The notes below the pieces were generated by a model that made no database searches, had not been told where the DNA came from, and saw only the letters and a list, made by a program, of their open reading frames with translations. Below, piece after piece: positions 17,849 to 26,134 of a DNA stretch of 43,768 bases (position 1 is its first letter; every line of letters begins with the position of its first letter). The stretch is taken from positions 1-43,768 of the forward strand of contig JALXAQ010000196.1 in assembly GCA_026991885.1 (NCBI GenBank), written 5' to 3'. The DNA comes from Thiotrichaceae bacterium. GTDB lineage: Bacteria > Pseudomonadota > Gammaproteobacteria > Beggiatoales > Beggiatoaceae. The translations under genes were made by a program, and so were the position numbers.

Positions 17849-20800
17849 CTATCCATGATTAAATTGCATAGCCCCATCCACCTCGATAGTATCCCCCGGC
17901 ACAAATTTCCCTGCTAAAATTTCCTGCGCCAACGGATTTTCTATAGTCTGCTGAATAGCGCGTCTCAAAGGGCGTGCCCCATACACCGGATCAAAGCCAG
18001 CAGCACCGATATGATCTAATGCAGCATCACTGACAAGCAATCCTATATTTTGTGCTTGCAAACGTTTACGCAGATAATCAATTTGCAAATTAGCAATGGC
18101 GCGAATTTCTCCTTGAGCCAGCGGATGAAATACGACCACATCATCAACACGATTGATAAATTCTGGGCGGAAATGTTGGCCGACAATCTCCATAATCGCC
18201 GATTTCATCGCATCATAATTTTCTGCTCCGCTCATTTCTTGGATTAATTGTGAACCCAAATTTGAAGTCATCACAATCACAGTATTGCGAAAATCGACTG
18301 TCCGCCCTTGTCCATCGGTTAAGCGTCCATCATCTAAGACTTGTAACAACACGCCGAAAACATCAGGATGGGCTTTTTCCACTTCATCCAGCAAAATCAC
18401 AGAATACGGTCGCCGTCGCACAGCCTCTGTTAAATAGCCGCCTTCTTCATAGCCCACATAACCGGGGGGCGCACCAATTAATCGAGCCACCGAATGTTTT
18501 TCCATAAACTCCGACATATCAATGCGTACCATAGCCTCATCGGTATCAAATAAAAAGTTGGCTAAGGCTTTGGACAATTCTGTTTTACCCACCCCTGTCG
18601 GTCCTAAAAATAAAAATGAACCATTGGGGCGGTTGGGATCGGATAAACCGGCGCGGGATCGGCGAATCGCATTCGCCACCGTTTGCACCGCTTCATCTTG
18701 TCCAACCACGCGCTGATGTATCGCCTCTTCCATACGGATCAATTTATCGCGTTCCCCTTCCAGCATTTTGGTGATGGGGATGCCCGTCCATTTGGACACC
18801 ACTTCGGCAATTTCTTCATCGGTGACGGCATTGCGTAACAATTGCAGATTTTGTTGATCCGCTTGGCTTGCGGCAGCCAGTTGTTTTTCCAAAGCAGGAA
18901 TCTGCTCATATTGCAATTTTGCCATGCGCTCTAAATCTCCAGCACGATGCGCCGTTTCCATCGCTAAACGGGCTTGCTCTAATTCTTCTTTAATCTTGCT
19001 GGCATCTTGGACACTGGCTTTTTCTGAGCGCCAAATTTCATTCAAATCCGCCAATTCTTTTTCTAAAGCATTGATTTCATTATGCAGTTTTTCAATACGC
19101 TTTTTGGAAGCTTCATCCTTTTCTTTTTTCATCGCCTCGCGTTCAATTTTGAGTTGAATCAAACGACGATCGAGCCGATCTATGCGTTCCGGTTTAGAAT
19201 CAATTTCCATGCGAATGCGACTGGCTGCTTCATCAATTAAATCAATGGCTTTGTCGGGCAATTGCCGATCAGTAATATAGCGATGCGAAAGTGTTGCCGC
19301 TGCCACAATTGCCGGATCGGTAATATCGACACCATGATGAACTTCATAACGTTCTTTTAGTCCACGTAAAATAGCAATGGTGTCTTCAACATTGGGCTCA
19401 TCGACTAATACTTTTTGGAATCGCCGTTCTAAGGCGGCATCTTTTTCAATGTATTTGCGATACTCGTCTAAAGTCGTCGCACCGACACAATGTAATTCGC
19501 CACGCGCTAAGGCGGGTTTAAGCATATTACCAGCATCCATCGCGCCTTCGGCTTTACCTGCCCCCACCATGGTGTGCAATTCATCTATAAATAAAATGAT
19601 TTGCCCTTCTTGTTTCGCTAAATCATTCAACACAGCCTTCAAGCGTTCCTCAAATTCGCCGCGAAACTTGGCACCCGCAATCAATGCGCCCATGTCTAGT
19701 GCCAATAGGCGTTTATTTTTTAAGCCATCTGGAATTTCGCCATTGACGATGCGTTGAGCTAAACCTTCGACGATAGCGGTATTATGTGTCACCACAAAAT
19801 CATTGGTAATGTACAAATGATCGGGATGATCTATCAAAATACATTGCGCCTCCTCAATGCCTAGCGGCTCTATTTTGACAACCTGATTTTTGAGAACGTC
19901 TTTGTATTGATAATCCTTGGGTAGTCTAACGAGTTTTCTCGTGAGAGAAAAAAGTTTCTCTGGTTTTGGATGTCGGATATTGACGCTATAAGAAGTCCTT
20001 CCCAGCCTTTCTTCATTGGCGTATTGATAGCGCGTGTGTTTTTCCTTAATAGCGGCTAATCCTCCCAATGACCATATAACATATTGCACATCACGCGCTA
20101 ATCGAAGACTGGTTGTGTAAAAATGGATATCACCGGATTTACCAACAGAACCATCTGCATCAAGCAGTCCCCTGATTAGCGCATATCTTTCTTCGATGCT
20201 TGCATGTTTGTAGCTATCAGGAATAAACTTTTCATAAGCATACTTATCTAGCAAACCAAGTGAGGCGATCTGACGCAAAATACCATTGTCAATTTCCGTG
20301 CGTTGCCTTTTTTTATGCTTACGTGGATTGCTGTCTGACATGATGATTTTGTAGTCATAAGCAGAATCTTTTTTTAGGACAAAATTTTCACCAAGTATCT
20401 GCTGCACACGTTGCACAATTTCCTCATCTCCAGTAGATAAACGTATGCAATTCTGAGTGAAATTGCCATCACCTATTAAAAACCCCAATAAATAGGGAGG
20501 TAATTTATGTCTCTGCAAAGGCGCCGGGATTTCTCCAACAATGGGTAATTTCCATTTTGCTTGGGTAGAATTCATTCTACCAATCAGCGCTTGAGTTGTG
20601 AGTAAATTCCAAGACTTTTTGCGTTTTTTACCGCTACCCAAATGTGGTCCAAAGACTTTCCATAAATGTTCGCCACACGCATCAGCACATTTTCCATCTT
20701 TAAAGTGAAGCCGATAAATTTGTTTTTGACCTTGCGGAAATACGCCAACCACTTTTGCTGTGCCACCGTCTGGAGTCGATACCAAATCACCGACGACTAT

Positions 20801-21493
20801 TTCTCCCATAGTGATCCACCCAGTGGGCGTTTTAATTTTTGCATAGAGCGGTTGAGCCTTGCCAGTGCCAGGCTCACCAATTAACACCGGATTATTTTTG
20901 GTGCGCCGCTGCAACACTTGTACAACTCGACGAATTTCATCATCGCGCCCAATCACAGGGTCTAATTTGCCTTGCAACGCCCGCTCTGTTAAATCAATGC
21001 TATATTTTTCAAGAGCTTGACGTTGTTCTTCTGCATTAGGATCATCGACTTTTTGACCGCCGCGTAATTGATCAATGGCTTTTTCCAGCAAACTTTTGTT
21101 GGCACCCGCTTTACGCAGCAAGTGACCAACAGCGCCTTTATCTTCTGCCGCTGCCAAGAGAAATAATTCACTGGGAATATATTGATCTCCACGCTGCTGT
21201 GCCAATTTATCAGTGATATTCAATAGGCGATTTAAGTCATTAGAAATATGGACTTCGCCTTGAGAGCCGCTGACTTTATCAATACGTTCTAGGGCTTCAA
21301 TCAAGCCAGAGCGGATTTGATTAACATTCGCGCCAGCACGCGCCAGCAAGTGACTGATGCTGCTATCTTTTTGATTAAGCATCGCTAAGAGTACGTGCGC
21401 GGGTTCCATAAAACGGTGATCACGTCCGACGGCAAGACTTTGCGCCTCGTCTAAGGTTTCTTGAAATTTGGTTGTGAGTTTTTCCATGTTCAT
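17849..21493 (-). CDS. clpB: ClpB disaggregase precursor containing an intein
   Basis: 1214 codons; without the intein 855 aa, normal for ClpB. Domains: Clp-N (1-145), NBD1 with Walker A GEPGTGK|T split by the intein after residue 212, Walker [15 protein letters not shown], the long coiled-coil middle domain ([19 protein letters not shown] onward), NBD2 with [15 protein letters not shown] and [15 protein letters not shown], and the C-terminal small domain. It is an ATP-driven hexamer that rescues aggregated proteins with DnaK. Splicing of the intein is needed to rebuild the first P-loop. The start is ATG 21493 with agga 9 bp upstream; a second ATG two codons on is less well spaced. It is monocistronic and flanked by repeats. 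Confidence 0.96.
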   Translation of the reverse strand: MNMEKLTTKFQETLDEAQSLAVGRDHRFMEPAHVLLAMLNQKDSSISHLLARAGANVNQIRSGLIEALERIDKVSGSQGEVHISNDLNRLLNITDKLAQQRGDQYIPSELFLLAAAEDKGAVGHLLRKAGANKSLLEKAIDQLRGGQKVDDPNAEEQRQALEKYSIDLTERALQGKLDPVIGRDDEIRRVVQVLQRRTKNNPVLIGEPGTGKAQPLYAKIKTPTGWITMGEIVVGDLVSTPDGGTAKVVGVFPQGQKQIYRLHFKDGKCADACGEHLWKVFGPHLGSGKKRKKSWNLLTTQALIGRMNSTQAKWKLPIVGEIPAPLQRHKLPPYLLGFLIGDGNFTQNCIRLSTGDEEIVQRVQQILGENFVLKKDSAYDYKIIMSDSNPRKHKKRQRTEIDNGILRQIASLGLLDKYAYEKFIPDSYKHASIEERYALIRGLLDADGSVGKSGDIHFYTTSLRLARDVQYVIWSLGGLAAIKEKHTRYQYANEERLGRTSYSVNIRHPKPEKLFSLTRKLVRLPKDYQYKDVLKNQVVKIEPLGIEEAQCILIDHPDHLYITNDFVVTHNTAIVEGLAQRIVNGEIPDGLKNKRLLALDMGALIAGAKFRGEFEERLKAVLNDLAKQEGQIILFIDELHTMVGAGKAEGAMDAGNMLKPALARGELHCVGATTLDEYRKYIEKDAALERRFQKVLVDEPNVEDTIAILRGLKERYEVHHGVDITDPAIVAAATLSHRYITDRQLPDKAIDLIDEAASRIRMEIDSKPERIDRLDRRLIQLKIEREAMKKEKDEASKKRIEKLHNEINALEKELADLNEIWRSEKASVQDASKIKEELEQARLAMETAHRAGDLERMAKLQYEQIPALEKQLAAASQADQQNLQLLRNAVTDEEIAEVVSKWTGIPITKMLEGERDKLIRMEEAIHQRVVGQDEAVQTVANAIRRSRAGLSDPNRPNGSFLFLGPTGVGKTELSKALANFLFDTDEAMVRIDMSEFMEKHSVARLIGAPPGYVGYEEGGYLTEAVRRRPYSVILLDEVEKAHPDVFGVLLQVLDDGRLTDGQGRTVDFRNTVIVMTSNLGSQLIQEMSGAENYDAMKSAIMEIVGQHFRPEFINRVDDVVVFHPLAQGEIRAIANLQIDYLRKRLQAQNIGLLVSDAALDHIGAAGFDPVYGARPLRRAIQQTIENPLAQEILAGKFVPGDTIEVDGAMQFNHG
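19781..20857 (-). mobile_element. LAGLIDADG intein in ClpB P-loop (359 aa)
   Basis: Bounds are exact from the extein: ...[14 protein letters not shown] at 20857 and ...[14 protein letters not shown] at 19781. The length is 359 aa, typical of a splicing domain plus homing endonuclease. The C-terminus has the canonical HN followed by +1 Thr. The first residue is Ala, where Cys or Ser is usual. The block-B position reads CGEHLW (Cys where Thr is common, His kept). Endonuclease motifs are [10 protein letters not shown] (about 123-132) and [10 protein letters not shown] (about 228-237), both keeping the acidic residue. The reading frame is intact. Confidence 0.95.
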
Positions 21494-21528
21494 TGGGTTT
21501 ATTCCTGCTATCTAATTTGTGATGACTT

Positions 21529-21558
21529 ACATGTAAGGATTAATGCGTTATAATCAAG
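21529..21558 (-). promoter_or_regulatory. Weak sigma32-like promoter candidate for clpB
   Basis: On the minus strand, CTTGATT, a 13-nt gap and CCTTACAT lie about 35-65 bp upstream of the clpB start. This partly matches the heat-shock consensus (CTTGAAA, CCCCATNT). Confidence 0.3.
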
Positions 21559-21651
21559 TCAAAACGAGTGGGTTTATTTTTTTTATGTGGGATAAAAAAA
21601 AAAGATTGACTGATTGGAAAGTGTTTTGCATAATTTTATGCACTATTTAAG

Positions 21652-21708
21652 TGTCAACAAATAAGTTAAATAATTTTTTGACATGAGATACTCAAAATAG
21701 TGTAAAAT
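21652..21708 (+). promoter_or_regulatory. Promoter/operator-like site before the PIN gene
   Basis: TTGACA (21678-21683) and TAAAAT (21703-21708) are 19 nt apart. An inverted repeat tgtcaacaaat (21652-21662) / attttttgaca (21673-21683), with one mismatch, overlaps the -35. This layout would suit toxin-antitoxin autoregulation. Confidence 0.4.
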
Positions 21709-21745
21709 ATTATATTCGGGTTATAGTAATTTTTGAGAAAACGAG

Positions 21746-22157
21746 ATGAAACAAAAAATTTATACAGATACATCTGTAATAGGCGGTTGTTTGGATATTG
21801 AGTTTAAAGAGGGTTCGCAAGCTCTGTTTACTTGAATTAGAAAATGCTCCAAAGGATGTACAAGATATATTGAAGCAGATTCCAATTGAAAATATAGAAT
21901 ATGTTGAGTTATCAATTGAAGCAAAACAACTTGCTGATAAGTATCTTTCAGAAGGTGTTGTTTCTAAAAAAAGTAAAGTAGATGCTCAACACATAGCGAC
22001 TGCAACTATTAATCGTGCCAATGTGTTAGTTAGCTGGAACTTTAAACACATAGTCAATCTGGAAAGAATACACGGCTACAATGCTGTCAACCTTAAACAA
22101 GGGTATCCAATGATAGAAATTAGAACACCATTAGAGGTTTTGAGCTATGAAAATTAA
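21746..22157 (+). pseudogene. PIN-domain (VapC-like) toxin, frameshifted by deletion
   Basis: The start ATG 21746 gives MKQKIYTDTSVIGG, the typical PIN N-terminus with the first catalytic aspartate (YTDTS), then runs to TGA at 21833-21835. The rest continues in another frame from about 21828 (LLELENAPKDVQDIL, then SKVDAQHIATATINRANVLVSWNFKHIVN) to 22157. Compared with intact relatives, roughly 20-25 residues between QALF and LLELE are missing and the junction is out of frame. The later acidic residues (VDAQH, SWNF) remain. As written, no full toxin can be made. Confidence 0.8.
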
Positions 22158-22356
22158 CTCCGTTGATATGATGCGTAAAATTCGTGATGAACTCGATCAA
22201 CAAATACAAGAAATGACTTATGAAGAGGAAAATAATTTTATCCAAAAAAATTTAACCTCATTCAAGTTTTTAACAGATAGAAAAAAATTGCCTAACAATG
22301 CGCTGCACCCGATTACACTTTTCTCGTTCCCACGCAGAGCGTGGGAATGCATGTAG
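22147..22356 (+). CDS. Partner (antitoxin-like) protein of the PIN gene
   Basis: 69 aa, overlapping the PIN gene end by 11 bp. Residues 1-50 (MKINSVDMMRKIRDELDQQIQEMTYEEENNFIQ, in part) resemble the short helical partners encoded next to such PIN genes, which usually read MTYEE.. near the middle. The last 13 or so residues (TLFSFPRRAWECM) are encoded by a family-B palindrome, so the natural C-terminus has probably been replaced. With its toxin broken, it is likely a relic. Confidence 0.6.
   Translation: MKINSVDMMRKIRDELDQQIQEMTYEEENNFIQKNLTSFKFLTDRKKLPNNALHPITLFSFPRRAWECM
22323..22350. repeat. Dispersed palindrome, family B
   Basis: ctcgttcccacgcagagcgtgggaatg, described as arms ttcccacgc and gcgtgggaa around agа-type centre aga. 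It supplies the 3' end of the antitoxin-like reading frame. Confidence 0.85.
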
Positions 22357-22377
22357 CTTTGCTCCGCAAAGCGTGTT

Positions 22378-22410
22378 AAAAATCCTATTTATTAAAGAAA
22401 TAGGATTTTT
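22378..22410. terminator. Bidirectional terminator hairpin
   Basis: Perfect 13-bp arms (aaaaatcctattt / aaataggattttt) around a 7-nt loop, with T runs on both strands, between the antitoxin-like gene and the convergent VOC gene. Its last two bases overlap the VOC stop. Confidence 0.85.
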
Positions 22411-22813
22411 ACGGCACACAAATAAACTCCACCCTGATACCACTTGGCTCATAACACATCATATGCTTTGCTGGACCACCTCTAACCGGCTCTGGATGAA
22501 ACTCAAATTTAATATTGGAGTTGCTCAATTTGCTTTGGATATTATCAAGTTCTTCCATGCTTTCAACCTGAAGCGCTAAATGATGTAATCCAACATTTTG
22601 ATTTTTATTAAATTCAACGGGCACCTCTGATTTCACACCCCAAAGCGTAATCATTATTTTCCCATCAGATACAAAAATGGCGGGATAATCTGGTGAGCGA
22701 CGGACTTCGCTCCAACCCAGAAGTGCTTTGAAAAAATTGGCAGAGCCTTCTAAATCAGATACCGTCAGTCCGACATGATGAATTCCTTTAGTGACTGGAA
22801 TATTTTCACTCAA
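22409..22813 (-). CDS. VOC-family (glyoxalase-like) protein
   Basis: 134 aa, one vicinal-oxygen-chelate module. The paired beta-alpha-beta motifs are GIHHVGLTVSDLEGSANFF (16-34) and VGLHHLALQVESMEELDNI, with metal-ligand-like His at the start of each half and a Glu in GIRVEF at the end. The family includes glyoxalase I, dioxygenases and fosfomycin resistance enzymes, and the substrate cannot be told. The start is TTG at 22811-22813 (minus strand), justified by a strong gaggaga 7 bp upstream; no better ATG exists. A family-A palindrome separates it from nhaA upstream. Confidence 0.85.
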   Translation of the reverse strand: MSENIPVTKGIHHVGLTVSDLEGSANFFKALLGWSEVRRSPDYPAIFVSDGKIMITLWGVKSEVPVEFNKNQNVGLHHLALQVESMEELDNIQSKLSNSNIKFEFHPEPVRGGPAKHMMCYEPSGIRVEFICVP

Positions 22814-22841
22814 CTCGCTTTCTCCTCGAAGGCTTTTGCTA

Positions 22842-22864
22842 GGAGTCCAAAATTTATTTTGGAC
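22842..22864. repeat. Dispersed palindrome, family A
   Basis: ggag followed by gtccaaaat/attttggac arms. It lies between nhaA and the VOC gene. Confidence 0.8.
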
Positions 22865-22915
22865 TGTCGAAAATTCTACACTGTGGACAAAACAAGCTTT
22901 TGCCCACTGTTTACC

Positions 22916-24091
22916 TCACTCATCCTCAGGAATAGCCGTAGCCATAAGCAAAATAAAATAACCCACAATCGCAGAGACAAATGATCCGACTAAAACACCA
23001 AGACGTACTTGATTCATATACGCTGGGTCAGTAAACGCCAAACCACCAATAAATAAACTCATGGTAAATCCAACACCACACAAAATAGACACCCCATAAA
23101 GGGTTAGCCAAGTCGCTCGATCCGGCAATTCTGCCAATCCCAATTTAATCATCAACCAAGTAAAGCCAAACACGCCCAATTGTTTACCCAAAAATAAGCC
23201 TAGCACAATGCCCAAAGGTACAGTCTCCCAAAGCACACTCAATGTCATCCCCTCAAAAGATACCCCCGCATTAGCAAACGCAAAGATCGGTAAAATGCCG
23301 AAAGCAACCCAAGAATGCAAAGCATTTTCAAGGCGATGTAACAGACTGTGACCATGATTATCCTTAACGTTTGGAATAAAAAATGCAAGAGCAACTCCAG
23401 CGAGGGTGGCATGTATGCCAGATTTGAGGACAAAAAACCACAACACGAGGCCAACAATTAGATAAACCGTGAGACTTGTTACCCCTTTCCAGTGGAACAA
23501 AATCACCGGCACCGCTAATGTGATAGCTGCCAAGGCTAAGTAAGACAAGTGCAAATCCCCCGAATAAAACAGTGCAATAATAACAATGGCCCCTAAATCA
23601 TCAATAATTGCCAGAGCCATTAAAAACAATTTTAAAGACAGAGGTACACGATTGCCCAATAAAGTCAAAATACCCAATGAAAAAGCAATATCTGTAGCAG
23701 AAGGGATTGCCCAACCATTCATTGTTGTCGGATTATTCCAATTGAAAGCGACATAAATGAGTGCAGGCAGCGCCATGCCACCCACCGCTGCAATCGTAGG
23801 TAAGGCGACTTGAGACAAATCAGATAACTCACCTTCAAGCATCTCACGTTTCAATTCCAAACCAACGAGCAGAAAAAAGATGGCCATTAAGCCATCATTA
23901 ACCCAAAACTCGACTGGTTTGATTTCGATATTGAGAATGCTGCCATGAGTGTGTAACAGACTTTCATAGAAATGCGCCCAGCCACTATTGCTCATGAGCA
24001 AAGCTAACACAGCCCCCAGTAATAATAAAATACTGCTGGCTGATTCTAGTTTGATAAATTCACGAAAAGTATTACTAATATAGGAAAGCAT
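22916..24091 (-). CDS. nhaA: Na+/H+ antiporter NhaA
   Basis: 391 aa, close to E. coli NhaA (388 aa), with about 12 membrane segments. Landmarks: FFLLVGLELKRE, PSATDIAFSLG (the essential Asp of TM IV), ALAIIDDLGAIVIIALFYS (the Asp pair that binds Na+/H+), GIHATLAGV, FANAGVS and the TM X lysine in LFLGKQLG. It exchanges internal Na+ for external H+ for pH and salt homeostasis. The start is ATG 24091 with aaggagat 3 bp upstream; an open frame upstream to 24178 is ignored. Its start lies only 23 bp from the start of the divergent transglycosylase gene. Confidence 0.96.
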   Translation of the reverse strand: MLSYISNTFREFIKLESASSILLLLGAVLALLMSNSGWAHFYESLLHTHGSILNIEIKPVEFWVNDGLMAIFFLLVGLELKREMLEGELSDLSQVALPTIAAVGGMALPALIYVAFNWNNPTTMNGWAIPSATDIAFSLGILTLLGNRVPLSLKLFLMALAIIDDLGAIVIIALFYSGDLHLSYLALAAITLAVPVILFHWKGVTSLTVYLIVGLVLWFFVLKSGIHATLAGVALAFFIPNVKDNHGHSLLHRLENALHSWVAFGILPIFAFANAGVSFEGMTLSVLWETVPLGIVLGLFLGKQLGVFGFTWLMIKLGLAELPDRATWLTLYGVSILCGVGFTMSLFIGGLAFTDPAYMNQVRLGVLVGSFVSAIVGYFILLMATAIPEDE

Positions 24092-24114
24092 AAATCTCCT
24101 TTGCTTAGATAAAA

Positions 24115-24828
24115 ATGAAAAAACGTCATATTGTGAACAACAGTCTAATCGTGCTACTCTTAGTAGCCAGTCCAACACTCAATGCTGAAATTTATAGCTA
24201 CCTTGATAGCAATGGTGTGCGCGTTTATACGGACAATCCGCGCCCTAATATTAAGATACACTCGACGGCTCAAGCAACTGTCAGCCTTAAAATTTATAAA
24301 TTTGTGGATTCAAAAGGCATTATCCATCTGACCGATAAACCCAAAAATTCACGCTATAAACTGATTTTACAAGGCGGCATTAAAGTGCCATCGTTTTTGG
24401 CTCGCATTGATTCTCCCAGTCCTAAAAAACGCAAGTTTAAGTATAAAAGCTTGATACAAGAGGTGGCAACTAGCATTGGCTTAGAGCCAGCACTGTTACA
24501 TGCCGTCATTCAAATTGAATCGGCTTACAATCCTAAAGCGGTTTCATCTAAAGGTGCAGTGGGTTTAATGCAATTAATGCCTGGAACCGCCAAACGCTTT
24601 GGTGTCAAAGATCGCAGCGATGCAACTGCTAATGTTTACGGTGGCGCACGCTATTTACGCCACTTATTGACATTGTTTGATAATAACATAGAATTGACCT
24701 TAGCCGCCTATAATGCCGGTGAAAATGCAGTGAAGCGCTACAATAATCAAATTCCACCCTATCGAGAAACAAAAAATTATGTCAACAAGGTGATGAAGCT
24801 TTACCGTGCTTATCAGGCTTTGATGTAA
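24115..24828 (+). CDS. Lytic transglycosylase (SLT) with two DUF4124 units
   Basis: 237 aa. A signal peptide (about 1-24, LIVLLLVASPTLNA) is followed by two short repeats, YSYLDSNGVRVYTDNP and YKFVDSKGIIHLTDKP, typical of DUF4124. The SLT domain (about 115-235) has catalytic Glu in AVIQIESAYNPKAVS, then GAVGLMQLMPGTA and LAAYNAGENAV. It cleaves the MurNAc-GlcNAc bond of peptidoglycan in the periplasm, forming anhydro-muropeptides. No Shine-Dalgarno is seen before ATG 24115; the signal peptide supports that start. It diverges from nhaA with 23 bp between start codons. Confidence 0.92.
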   Translation: MKKRHIVNNSLIVLLLVASPTLNAEIYSYLDSNGVRVYTDNPRPNIKIHSTAQATVSLKIYKFVDSKGIIHLTDKPKNSRYKLILQGGIKVPSFLARIDSPSPKKRKFKYKSLIQEVATSIGLEPALLHAVIQIESAYNPKAVSSKGAVGLMQLMPGTAKRFGVKDRSDATANVYGGARYLRHLLTLFDNNIELTLAAYNAGENAVKRYNNQIPPYRETKNYVNKVMKLYRAYQALM

Positions 24829-24829
24829 C

Positions 24830-24852
24830 GTCCAAACTAAAGTTTGGACTCC
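24830..24852. repeat. Dispersed palindrome, family A
   Basis: gtccaaact/agtttggac arms followed by tcc. It lies 2 bp after the transglycosylase stop and just before the ribosome binding site of the phosphofructokinase gene. Confidence 0.8.
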
Positions 24853-24875
24853 TCTACTAAGGAGATAATTTTAAC

Positions 24876-25997
24876 ATGGCAAAATCCGTTGGTATTTTAA
24901 CCGCAGGCGGCGATAGCCCAGGGCTCAATGCCGCCATTCGAGCGATTGGCAAAATGGCCATGAGTTCTTCTGGCATACAAGTGATTGGATTTCGTGATGG
25001 ATATCGCGGCTTAATGGAAAACCGGACAATGCGCTTGGATGAAGCTGGACTGTCCGGTATTTTAACCCTTGGCGGCACACTTTTGGGGACCAGTCGTGAT
25101 AAACCCCATCGTATGCCTGTTGGGGGCAAAGTCTTGGACATGACAGATACGATGGTTGATACCTATCATAAAAATCATTTAGACGTATTGGTTTGTATAG
25201 GCGGTGGTGGTACCCATAAAAATGCTTATCGTTTGCTACAGAAAGATTTGAATATCATCACCCTTCCCAAAACGATTGATAACGATCTGGCTATGACAGA
25301 TACTACCATTGGTTTTGATACTGCAATGGGTATCGCTACCGAAGCCATCGATCGTTTACACAGTACCGCCCACAGTCATCATCGTATCGTTGTCGTAGGC
25401 ATTATGGGACATAATGCGGGCTGGTTAGCTTTGGGCTCAGGCATTGCAGGGGGTGCCAATGTTATCTTGATTCCTGAAATGCCCTACGATATTCAGGTGG
25501 TTGCGGATGCCATTCGTCAACGCAGTCGTCATGGGAAAAACTTTAGCATTGTTGCAGTTGCCGAAGGTGCCATGTCAAAAGAAGATGCCGCCACTATGCA
25601 GACTGCACTGCAAACAAAGGAATCCGCCGAAACAAAAGCGGAAAAGAAAGAGGCTAAAGCCTTGTTAACAGAGCTAAAAACACAGCAAACCGACAATATT
25701 TTATCTCTCACCAAACAACTTGAAAGTCTGACGGGTTTAGAATCACGGGTGACGATTTTAGGACACCTGCAACGTGGTGGAACCCCATCGCCGGTTGATC
25801 GTTTATTAGCGACTCAATTGGGTACCGCCTGTTTATCTATGATTCACGATGAAAACTATGGCGTCATGGCTGCCATCAGGGGAGAACAGGTAGAAGCGGT
25901 GCCATTAGAAGATGTCGTTGGTAAACGCAAAACCATCCCCCTTGATCATTCGTGGATAGAAACCGCACATCGCGTGGGTATTAGCTTGGGAAATTAA
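24876..25997 (+). CDS. 6-phosphofructokinase, group III-like
   Basis: 373 aa. N-terminal [17 protein letters not shown] and the fructose-6-phosphate/catalytic loop [20 protein letters not shown] (131-150) identify the family, with MGHNAGWLA and [14 protein letters not shown] after it. The nucleotide site reads GGGGT (109-113). Gly at the fourth position, equivalent to E. coli G104, predicts ATP use, while the PKTIDND lysine is typical of the PPi/mixed group. The third position, normally Asp or Glu, is Gly, which is unusual. A charged segment of about 50 residues (about 235-287, rich in K, E and A) extends the chain over E. coli PfkA (320 aa). The start has aaggag upstream. ATP specificity is inferred. 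Confidence 0.9.
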   Translation: MAKSVGILTAGGDSPGLNAAIRAIGKMAMSSSGIQVIGFRDGYRGLMENRTMRLDEAGLSGILTLGGTLLGTSRDKPHRMPVGGKVLDMTDTMVDTYHKNHLDVLVCIGGGGTHKNAYRLLQKDLNIITLPKTIDNDLAMTDTTIGFDTAMGIATEAIDRLHSTAHSHHRIVVVGIMGHNAGWLALGSGIAGGANVILIPEMPYDIQVVADAIRQRSRHGKNFSIVAVAEGAMSKEDAATMQTALQTKESAETKAEKKEAKALLTELKTQQTDNILSLTKQLESLTGLESRVTILGHLQRGGTPSPVDRLLATQLGTACLSMIHDENYGVMAAIRGEQVEAVPLEDVVGKRKTIPLDHSWIETAHRVGISLGN

Positions 25998-26008
25998 AAA
26001 AAAACACG

Positions 26009-26129
26009 CGACGCAGAGCGTCGCTACAGGCATTCCCACGCAGAGCGTGGGAACGAGAAACCTACTATGTCCTCGTTGTCCTCGTTCCCACGCTCTGCGT
26101 GGGAATGCCTGCCTCGACGCTCTGCGTCG
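26009..26129. repeat. Nested family-B inverted repeat between convergent genes
   Basis: 26031-26057 (cattcccacgcagagcgtgg + gaacgag) is the exact reverse complement of 26081-26107. Outside these, cgacgcagagcgtcg (about 26010-26024) and cgacgctctgcgtcg (about 26114-26128) also pair. The whole block folds into one long hairpin whose arms are themselves palindromes. It lies between the phosphofructokinase and P-ATPase 3' ends, so it is a likely terminator. Confidence 0.88.
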
Positions 26130-26134
26130 AATAA

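Noticed and set aside
18250-20884. Several plus-strand open frames within clpB
   Set aside because: They are antisense shadows of clpB and the intein, with no ribosome binding sites or recognisable domains.
24092-24178. N-terminal extension of NhaA
   Set aside because: It overlaps the divergent transglycosylase gene, and ATG 24091 has a strong ribosome binding site.
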